Source: Deltaproteobacteria bacterium (GTDB lineage: Bacteria; Desulfobacterota; Desulfobacteria; Desulfobacterales; SURF-15). Taken from it: 50,222 nt of DNA. Below, piece by piece: positions 44,163 to 50,222 of this stretch (position 1 is its first letter; each line of letters starts with the position of its first letter). Location: contig JAFDFZ010000022.1 of NCBI GenBank assembly GCA_019309565.1, positions 1 through 50,222 on the forward strand. The letters run 5' to 3'. Position numbers and translations under genes: made by a program. The notes beneath the pieces were generated by a model. It was not told the DNA's origin. It saw only the letters and a list, made by a program, of their open reading frames with translations, and ran no database searches.

Positions 44163-45096
44163 GATTCGAATCACATCCGTCTCATCCATTGAGAACACGA
44201 TCATTCCAACGGCCAGTTGCTCTTCGACCAGCAGGTCCAAGACGATGTCTTCAGGCTCCGCAACCCCTTTTGCGGAGGCGATTTCCAGAACACTCTTACC
44301 GACACAGTGCTGATTTGCTTCACTCTTTACAGAGGAAACAATAATATTATCCCACCCGTTGGCCATGGCGAAATTTTCCCAGTCCGCTCTTTTACGAATA
44401 TCCCGCTTGACGCGATCTCTTTCCTTGATAAGCTTTTGAATCAACTCATCAGGGCCTTCCGTGAAATACCAGGGAGGAATGACCGCCTGCAGCATGGTGC
44501 TTCCTGCTGTATAGGGATACTGGGCGATGGTAACCTCGATTCCTTCCCTGCGCGCCCGCTTCCATGGCCTCAGCGGCCAGCCGTTTCATCTGCTCCACTT
44601 CACCGGCTGTTGCCTCTCTGTCGGCCATGCCCATCACGTGCAATCGAATGGTGCCAAGGCCCACATAAGCGGTTATGTTGTCAGACGGCTCCAGTGTATC
44701 GATTAAATCGAAGTAATCCGAAACACTCCGCCAGCTCCAGTTTATCTCTGGATCTCCGGCAAGTCCGGAAAGATGTTTTCGCCAAAGAGCAATGTTCTCC
44801 TCCCGTATCGGCGCCACCGACAGGCCGTCCATGCCGAGGTTTTCGGTGGTGACTCCCTGCATGATCTTCTGCTCTGCCAGGGGCTCGAGAAAAATTTGGA
44901 CGTCTGAATGACTGTGCCCGTCGATAAATCCAGGTGAAACAAAACATCCCGATGCATCCACAACTTTTGACGATTCGGATTCTGCCAGATGTCCGATCCT
45001 GGCGATTTTGTTCTTAACGATCCCAATATCCCCGTAAAACCAGGGATTTCCCATGCCTGTAATAATCTTTCCGTTTTTTATGAGAACATCATACAT
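44116..45096 (-). pseudogene. N-acyl-D-amino-acid deacylase, deleted, frameshifted and truncated
   Basis: A broken amidohydrolase. Part 1 (45096 to about 44553) has an intact start, GAGGGGG ribosome-binding site, GFIDGHSHSD metal motif (near 57-64) and runs to EAMEAGA (residue 182). It then loses frame. Part 2 reads in another frame from ARREGIEVTIAQYPYTAGST through GKSVLEIASAKGV to FSMDETDVIRIM. About 110 codons that normally join these parts are gone; the junction lies on GCGCG. The last 150 or so family residues are also missing, replaced by repeat B. A functional enzyme is not possible. Confidence 0.85.
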
Positions 45097-45157
45097 TTTA
45101 CCCCCTCTTTATTTTTGTTTATCAAAGGAAATCGTCCTTATCAAGAAGTGTATTTTG

Positions 45158-45180
45158 GAGAAATTTTTTCCCGATTTCTC
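45158..45180 (+). promoter_or_regulatory. Short inverted repeat upstream of the BMP transporter
   Basis: GAGAAAT and ATTTCTC are separated by nine bases, 130 bp before the start of the binding-protein gene, in the divergent gap. It could be an operator or a leader hairpin. I see no recognised riboswitch in this 213-bp gap. Confidence 0.3.
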
Positions 45181-45309
45181 TTTACTCCGCCCCCATTCCT
45201 TCCTATACTCCAGGCAGTTAAAAAGAGAGCTTCCTTATGGAACATCACGTTTGTTTACGACAACCCTATTGATTTTTCCCTGAAACCAACGAACGAAAGG
45301 AGGTCGATC

Positions 45310-46347
45310 ATGGAAAGAAAAGCCTTATTTATATTGCTCGCGGCGGTGCTGGTGTTTGGCCTTGTTTCTTTTTCTGAAGCAAAAGACAAGCTTAGGGTTG
45401 GCATGGTATTCGATGTAGGCGGGAAAGGAGACCAGTCGTTCAACGATTCCGCCTATCGGGGATTACAGTGGGCCTCTAAGCTGGGGGTGTCTTATGTGGA
45501 TATCGAACCGGGTGCGGATGCAGATAGAGAAACAGGCCTGAGAATGATCGCCGGCCAGGGATTTGATCTGGTTATTGGCGTCGGCTTCCTTTTCACCGAT
45601 GCCATAAAAGAGGTTTCAGACGAGTTCCCGGATACGAAATTTGCCATCGTCGATGGATATGTTCCGGATAAACCGAATGTATCTTCCCTGCTGTTTAAGG
45701 AACACGAAGGCTCTTTCCTTGTCGGTATCATCGCAGCCATGAAAGCGAAACTGGATGGAAAGGACACCATCGGATTTGTAGGAGGAATGGATGTTCCCCT
45801 GATCCATAAGTTTGAGGCGGGATACAGCGCCGGTGCGAAATATGTCTATCCCCGGTGCAAAATCCTAAGCGACTATGCCGGCACGACCCCAAAAGCATTT
45901 GCCGATCCGGTAAAAGGCAAAGAGCTTGCGCTAGCCCAGATCGACAAGGGAGCCCACGTCATCTATCATGCATCGGGGCTTACGGGTGTCGGTGTATTTG
46001 AAGCCGGCAAAGAGCGAAAAGTTTATGTGATCGGAGTTGATTCCAATCAAAATCATCTTGGGCATATCAAAGAGACGGGTGAAAATTTCGGGCTGACAAG
46101 CATGCTGAAACAGGTGGATGTGGCCGTCTATTTGACCATCAAGGATCTGCTGGAGGGAAAATTCAAGGCCGGCGTTCGAACGTTCGGACTTAAGGACACG
46201 GTTAAAATCGGTGATACGCTCTATCATGGTGTGCATTATGCCCTGGACGAATACAACAAGAACCTTGTGACCAAAGAAATGATCGATAAGGTTACGGAAG
46301 CTGAAAAAAAGATAATTTCCGGTGAAATCAAGGTGCCCGTTAAATAA
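45310..46347 (+). CDS. BMP-family ABC transporter substrate-binding protein
   Basis: A 345-residue periplasmic binding protein of the basic membrane protein (PnrA/Med) family. The ATG at 45310 follows a strong AGGAGG; a longer upstream frame is not supported. A Sec signal (about 1-23, ending SFSEA) has no lipobox cysteine, so the protein is probably soluble. The mature part starts KLRVGMVFDVGGKGDQSFND, the family hallmark, and later has IGFVGGMDVPL and YVIGVDSNQN. Characterised members bind purine nucleosides; others serve different small molecules. The first gene of a four-gene importer. Confidence 0.93.
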   Translation: MERKALFILLAAVLVFGLVSFSEAKDKLRVGMVFDVGGKGDQSFNDSAYRGLQWASKLGVSYVDIEPGADADRETGLRMIAGQGFDLVIGVGFLFTDAIKEVSDEFPDTKFAIVDGYVPDKPNVSSLLFKEHEGSFLVGIIAAMKAKLDGKDTIGFVGGMDVPLIHKFEAGYSAGAKYVYPRCKILSDYAGTTPKAFADPVKGKELALAQIDKGAHVIYHASGLTGVGVFEAGKERKVYVIGVDSNQNHLGHIKETGENFGLTSMLKQVDVAVYLTIKDLLEGKFKAGVRTFGLKDTVKIGDTLYHGVHYALDEYNKNLVTKEMIDKVTEAEKKIISGEIKVPVK

Positions 46348-46429
46348 TCCATAACATGACATCCGCTGCCGTGGATACGACAGCTTCATTTACCTCAGCA
46401 ATTCTAGGGGAAATTAAGGAGATCCGCCG

Positions 46430-47950
46430 GTGTCGGAACTTGCTGTTGAAATGCGACACATCACCAAGCACTTCCCGATGGTCGTCGCTAATGACGACGT
46501 CAATTTTCGGGTGCCTCATGCAGAAATACATGCACTGGTGGGAGAAAACGGGGCCGGAAAATCGACCCTTATGAATATCTTATATGGTCTGCTTCGACCG
46601 GACAGCGGGAATATCGCCGTAAACGGCACTGAAGTTCGTTTTTCCGGCCCGGCCGACGCAATAAACAATGGCATCGGAATGGTTCACCAGCATTTCATGC
46701 TCATCCCCACGCTTACGGTCGCAGAAAACGTTGTGCTGGGATGCGAACCATCCAGGCTGGGCCTGATGGATATCGGCCGGGCAAGCCAAATAGTTGGGGA
46801 ATTGTCGGACCGGTATGGATTGAAATTAGATCCAAGCGCTAAAGTAGAAACCTTAAGCGTTGGAATTGAGCAGCGCATCGAAATAATTAAAGTACTCTAC
46901 CGAGGCGCTGAGATCCTTATTTTTGACGAACCAACTGCGGTGTTGACCCCTCAGGAGGTGGAAGAATTTTTCGGGATTCTTCGGTCTTTGAAAAGCCAGG
47001 GAAAGACGATTATTTTTATAACTCACAAGCTTGGAGAAGTTATGGAAATCTCTGACATGGTAACGGTAATGCGCCGTGGAAAAGTGGTTGGAACCGTTGC
47101 AACAAAAGATACATCAAGAAACGAAATAGCAAACATGATGGTCGGAAGGCAGGTGTTGTTTCAAATAGAAAAAAGCGAGGCAAAACCCGGAGACGTGGTA
47201 CTTGAGGTGAAAAACATCCATGCATTGGACAACAAGGGGCTTCCTGCCCTGCGAGGCGTTTCCTTTACCGTAAGGCAGTGTGAGATTCTTGGTATCGCCG
47301 GGGTGGAAGGAAACGGACAGAGCGAACTGGCGGAGGTGTTAACCGGACTGCGTAGGGCCGAAAAAGGAGAAGTCATACTAAATGGTTCTACTATCACCAA
47401 TCTGTCTCCACAACTTATCAGGCAGAAGGGCGTGGGGCATATTCCAGAAGACAGGCAAAGGAGAGGCTTGATACTCGATTTTACCGTGACCCAGAATCTG
47501 GTACTGGGTATTCACTACAGACAACCCTATGTCAGGCGCATGGGGTTTGACTTAATCAACTTTGCAGCGATCAAAGAAAAGGCACGGCTATTGATAGAGC
47601 AATTTGACATCCGCCCTGCCGAGCAAGAAAATCCTGCAGGGAATCTTTCCGGTGGAAACCAGCAAAAAGTGATCGTTGCAAGGGAATTCGACCAGAATCC
47701 AACGCTGTTGATTGCTGCACAACCCACAAGAGGCATCGATGTAGGCTCCATGGAATTTATTCATCAACGATTGATTCAGGCTAGAGATGAGGGTAAGGCC
47801 GTAGTGCTGATTTCGGCCGATCTTGAAGAAATCTTCTCTATTTCCGATCGAATTGCCGTGATGTATGAAGGAAAGATTGCGGGGATATTAAACCCGAAGC
47901 AAGCCACCGAGGCCAAACTGGGACTGCTTATGACCGGTTCAGGAGAATAA
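46430..47950 (+). CDS. ABC transporter ATP-binding protein, double-domain
   Basis: A 506-residue ATPase with two nucleotide-binding domains, as in carbohydrate/nucleoside uptake systems. Domain 1 has Walker A GENGAGKST (near 38), a degenerate signature LSVGIEQR and Walker B ILIFDEPTAVL. Domain 2 has a weak P-loop (GVEGNGQSEL), LSGGNQQKV and LLIAAQPTRGID. A degenerate second site is normal for this type. The start is GTG (46430) behind AAGGAGA. It lies 82 bp after the binding-protein gene and 3 bp before the first permease. Confidence 0.93.
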   Translation: MSELAVEMRHITKHFPMVVANDDVNFRVPHAEIHALVGENGAGKSTLMNILYGLLRPDSGNIAVNGTEVRFSGPADAINNGIGMVHQHFMLIPTLTVAENVVLGCEPSRLGLMDIGRASQIVGELSDRYGLKLDPSAKVETLSVGIEQRIEIIKVLYRGAEILIFDEPTAVLTPQEVEEFFGILRSLKSQGKTIIFITHKLGEVMEISDMVTVMRRGKVVGTVATKDTSRNEIANMMVGRQVLFQIEKSEAKPGDVVLEVKNIHALDNKGLPALRGVSFTVRQCEILGIAGVEGNGQSELAEVLTGLRRAEKGEVILNGSTITNLSPQLIRQKGVGHIPEDRQRRGLILDFTVTQNLVLGIHYRQPYVRRMGFDLINFAAIKEKARLLIEQFDIRPAEQENPAGNLSGGNQQKVIVAREFDQNPTLLIAAQPTRGIDVGSMEFIHQRLIQARDEGKAVVLISADLEEIFSISDRIAVMYEGKIAGILNPKQATEAKLGLLMTGSGE

Positions 47951-47953
47951 ACC

Positions 47954-49264
47954 GTGGTACGGCAAGTAAGAGGCCGACACCTGTTTTTTCACAAAACGTT
48001 TATGGGGGTTTTTGCCCCGACGATAGCAATAATCCTGGCATTTACCGCAGGCGCACTGATCATCCTTGTGTTCGTCACAAGCTATGGCCTAACAGATGCA
48101 ACTTTTGAAAATCTGGCAAAAAAGGGGGTTCCCGCAGAAGTGCTCGATAATCTGCAGGAAATCAAAGGAGAGGAATACCCGGAAAGAGCGGCTTTTGAAC
48201 AGCAAGTGAAATCAAAAATCGGTGATTTGAACTATCGATACCACGGAGCGATGATTTCAAAATACGCTCTTAGGCGGGAAAATCCCATTTACGTCTACAA
48301 TGAGATTTTCAAAGCCGCCCTGAAAGACAGAAATGGATGGGGTAATGTGCTGTATCGGGCGACGCCACTTATATTTACCGGCCTGGCGGTGGCTTTTGCT
48401 TTTCAGTGCGGGCTTTTCAACATCGGTGGAGAAGGTCAGATGGTCATCGGCGGCTTTGCCATTGCATGGGTGGGATTCACTTTCACAAGCCTGCCCCCAA
48501 TTTTTTTGATACCGCTGTGTATTTTTGCCGGTGTTCTGGCTGGTGCTGTTTGGGGGGGAATCCCGGGTTACCTGAAGGCGAAACGCGGGGTTCATGAAGT
48601 GGTCACCACCATCATGATGAACTGGATTGCCATAGCCCTCATCCAGTACCTTACCATGGCATATAAACCACCGGATTCCTGGATTCCCCATACATACAAG
48701 ATTGCTAAAAGCGCACAGCTATCTCGGCTTGCCGATTACTTGAATCCTCTTGGGGTTGCTTTTCCGAAAAGCAATCTTCTGAACACGGCCGTGTTTCTTG
48801 CGATAGCCGTGGTTTTTTTCATCTCCTACCTTCTGAAACGCACAAAAATAGGCTATGAAGTTCGAGCCGTCGGATTCAACCCCACTGCTGCGGAATGTGC
48901 CGGTATCAATGTGGCAAAAAACACCGTACTGGCCATGGCTATCGGGGGTGCTCTTGCCGCTCTGGCCGGCGTAAACCAGGTGCTGGGATATAAATATCGT
49001 TTCCGTTACGGTATTTTCGAGGGCCTTGGATTCGACGGAATCGGTGTTGCCTTCATTGGAAAAAACAGCCCCCTCGGAGTTGTTCTGGCTGCGTTGCTTT
49101 TTGGGATCCTCGATCACGGGGGGCTTGCCATTGACGTATCAACAAAGGTGCCGCGGGAAATCGTGCTGGTACTCAAAGCCGTCATCCTGATCTTTGTTGT
49201 CATAAGCTCTGAAATGACGAAACGGATATTCAATCTTATCCAGAAAAAGATAGAGGCCTCATAA
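47954..49264 (+). CDS. ABC transporter permease, subunit 1
   Basis: A 436-residue membrane permease of the BPD_transp_2 (NupB/RbsC) type. GLFNIGGEGQMVIGG near 152 is the family hallmark, followed by eight or so helices. Between the first helix (about 17-42) and the usual RENPIYVYNEIFKAAL stretch (near 108) it carries about 65 extra hydrophilic residues, mostly helical, probably exposed to the periplasm. The start is GTG. The stop and the next start share the TAATG region, so the permeases are coupled. Confidence 0.92.
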   Translation: MVRQVRGRHLFFHKTFMGVFAPTIAIILAFTAGALIILVFVTSYGLTDATFENLAKKGVPAEVLDNLQEIKGEEYPERAAFEQQVKSKIGDLNYRYHGAMISKYALRRENPIYVYNEIFKAALKDRNGWGNVLYRATPLIFTGLAVAFAFQCGLFNIGGEGQMVIGGFAIAWVGFTFTSLPPIFLIPLCIFAGVLAGAVWGGIPGYLKAKRGVHEVVTTIMMNWIAIALIQYLTMAYKPPDSWIPHTYKIAKSAQLSRLADYLNPLGVAFPKSNLLNTAVFLAIAVVFFISYLLKRTKIGYEVRAVGFNPTAAECAGINVAKNTVLAMAIGGALAALAGVNQVLGYKYRFRYGIFEGLGFDGIGVAFIGKNSPLGVVLAALLFGILDHGGLAIDVSTKVPREIVLVLKAVILIFVVISSEMTKRIFNLIQKKIEAS

Positions 49265-50163
49265 TGATCGAATCTGTTCTTGCAATCTCTGGTTCGGCCA
49301 TCCGACTGGCGGTGCCTTACACCTTAGCTGGATTGGGAGGGACGTATTCGGAACGCTCCGGGGTGGTGAACATCGGACTGGAAGGGCAGATGCTTACCGG
49401 TGCATTTACGGCAGTTGCGGTTACCAATATCAGCGGCAGCCCCTGGCTTGGACTTTTCTCGGCTGTTTTGGCGGGTATGTTGCTGGGATTGGTTCACGCA
49501 GTGGTATCGGTTACGTTTAAAGCGGATCAGATCGTAAGCGGCCTTGCAATCATTATTTTCGCAGCAGGCATTACGGTATTTTTTTCATGGCTCATCTTTG
49601 ATAAAACCCAGATTATGGTTGAAGGCACGTTGCGAGTACCACTTTTGCACGACCTTCCGGGAATGAGAATACTGTTCAGTAAATTACCTCCCCTCGTATT
49701 TATAACCGCTCTTGTCGTCGCCGCCTCTCACATCGTTATTTTCAAAACCGTGTTTGGACTTAGGCTTCGCTCCGTGGGAGAGCACCCTCAGGCAGCGGAT
49801 ACGCTTGGGATTGGAGTGTATAAGATGCGGTATCTTGCGGTAGTAATAAGCGGCGGTCTTGCAGGAATGGGAGGAGCCTATCTTTCTCTTGAACATGCAC
49901 ACTATTTTGTCAAAGGAATAAGCGGAGGCCGCGGATTTATCGGCTTAGCATCCATGATATTCGGAAAATGGACACCGTTCGGCACCGCCGGAGCGGGGCT
50001 GCTATTCGGATTCGGAGAGGCCATAAAGCCATATCTTCCTAAAATCATTCCTTCTCAATTTATCGATATGATTCCCTATATTCTGACGATTCTGGTCCTG
50101 GCCAGCGCCATCGGCCGGGCTACCCCGCCGGCCGCAATCGGTGTTCCTTACAGCAAAGAATAG
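49264..50163 (+). CDS. ABC transporter permease, subunit 2
   Basis: A 299-residue permease of the same family (NupC-like). It has RLAVPYTLAGLGGTYSER, GVVNIGLEGQML near 35, SVGEHPQAADTLGI near 172, and GGRGFIGLASMIFGKW near 220. About eight to ten helices form the second half of the channel. It completes the BMP importer; the last 59 bases of the window follow without a clear terminator. Confidence 0.93.
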   Translation: MIESVLAISGSAIRLAVPYTLAGLGGTYSERSGVVNIGLEGQMLTGAFTAVAVTNISGSPWLGLFSAVLAGMLLGLVHAVVSVTFKADQIVSGLAIIIFAAGITVFFSWLIFDKTQIMVEGTLRVPLLHDLPGMRILFSKLPPLVFITALVVAASHIVIFKTVFGLRLRSVGEHPQAADTLGIGVYKMRYLAVVISGGLAGMGGAYLSLEHAHYFVKGISGGRGFIGLASMIFGKWTPFGTAGAGLLFGFGEAIKPYLPKIIPSQFIDMIPYILTILVLASAIGRATPPAAIGVPYSKE

Positions 50164-50222
50164 CAACAGCGGCTATAGTCGAAAATCGATCGGCGGAGTT
50201 GAGAGTTTGACAACACAATACC

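Noticed and set aside
44989..45309. Upstream extension of the BMP binding-protein frame
   Set aside because: The extension lacks a signal-peptide logic and a ribosome-binding site. The ATG at 45310 follows AGGAGG and a normal Sec signal.

Overview
The window reads as chromosomal DNA of a free-living Gram-negative bacterium, most likely a sulfate-reducer-type deltaproteobacterium (Desulfobacterota, near the Desulfobacterales). This is inferred from gene content and order, not from a marker tree. The signs are outer-membrane genes (lptE, cpoB, murJ), the order argB-argD-argG-argH next to hslU-hslV-xerC, pgsA followed by tRNA genes, a GAF/sigma-54 regulator, and short lineage-type proteins (PP0621-like, Rho_N, PilZ-like).

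Layout. 1-265: dispersed intergenic repeats. 264-4000 (minus): gamma-glutamyltransferase, a GAF-sigma-54 activator and a small PilZ-like protein, then about 0.6 kb of decayed DNA that contains a 26-codon remnant of a short-chain dehydrogenase. 4.7-15.8 kb (minus): a long co-directional run reading rho_N - HAD phosphatase - xerC - hslV - hslU - argB - argD - argG - argH - lipoprotein - folK - PP0621-like - pgsA - tRNA-Gly - tRNA-Cys - terminator. 16.0-22.9 kb (minus): murJ - ftsB-like - TPR protein - lipoprotein - coaBC - uracil-DNA glycosylase - nfeD - slipin. 23.0-26.4 kb: rpsT (plus) convergent with leuS-lptE (minus). 26.6-37.9 kb (plus): rng, a large repeat-bearing membrane-anchored protein, yajC-secD-secF, cpoB, dprA, a candidate 30-codon ORF and topA. 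This is mostly core translation, secretion, envelope and DNA-processing machinery.

The right part (38-50 kb) is accessory. It holds a glutaredoxin-thioredoxin reductase fusion whose 3' end carries a MITE-like insertion, a nitrilase, a gene-poor stretch, a small unknown protein, a peptidase-S51/cyanophycinase-like protein, a 2-hydroxyacid dehydrogenase, a broken N-acyl-D-amino-acid deacylase, and a complete BMP-type ABC importer (binding protein, double ATPase, two permeases). With the gamma-glutamyltransferase at the other end, this suggests salvage of amides, peptides or nucleosides.

The most notable signals are as follows. (1) A FliA (sigma-28)-type promoter, a class I c-di-GMP riboswitch and an intrinsic terminator stand in series before an unrecognised 109-residue protein. 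(2) A 293-bp inverted-repeat element is flanked by 16-bp direct repeats at the end of the reductase gene; removing it in silico restores a normal C-terminus. (3) Two genes have lost their middles by deletions that appear to join at short homologies. (4) A family of intergenic repeats occurs, one copy of which supplies the last codons of a truncated gene. (5) A large composite hairpin lies between yajC and secD.
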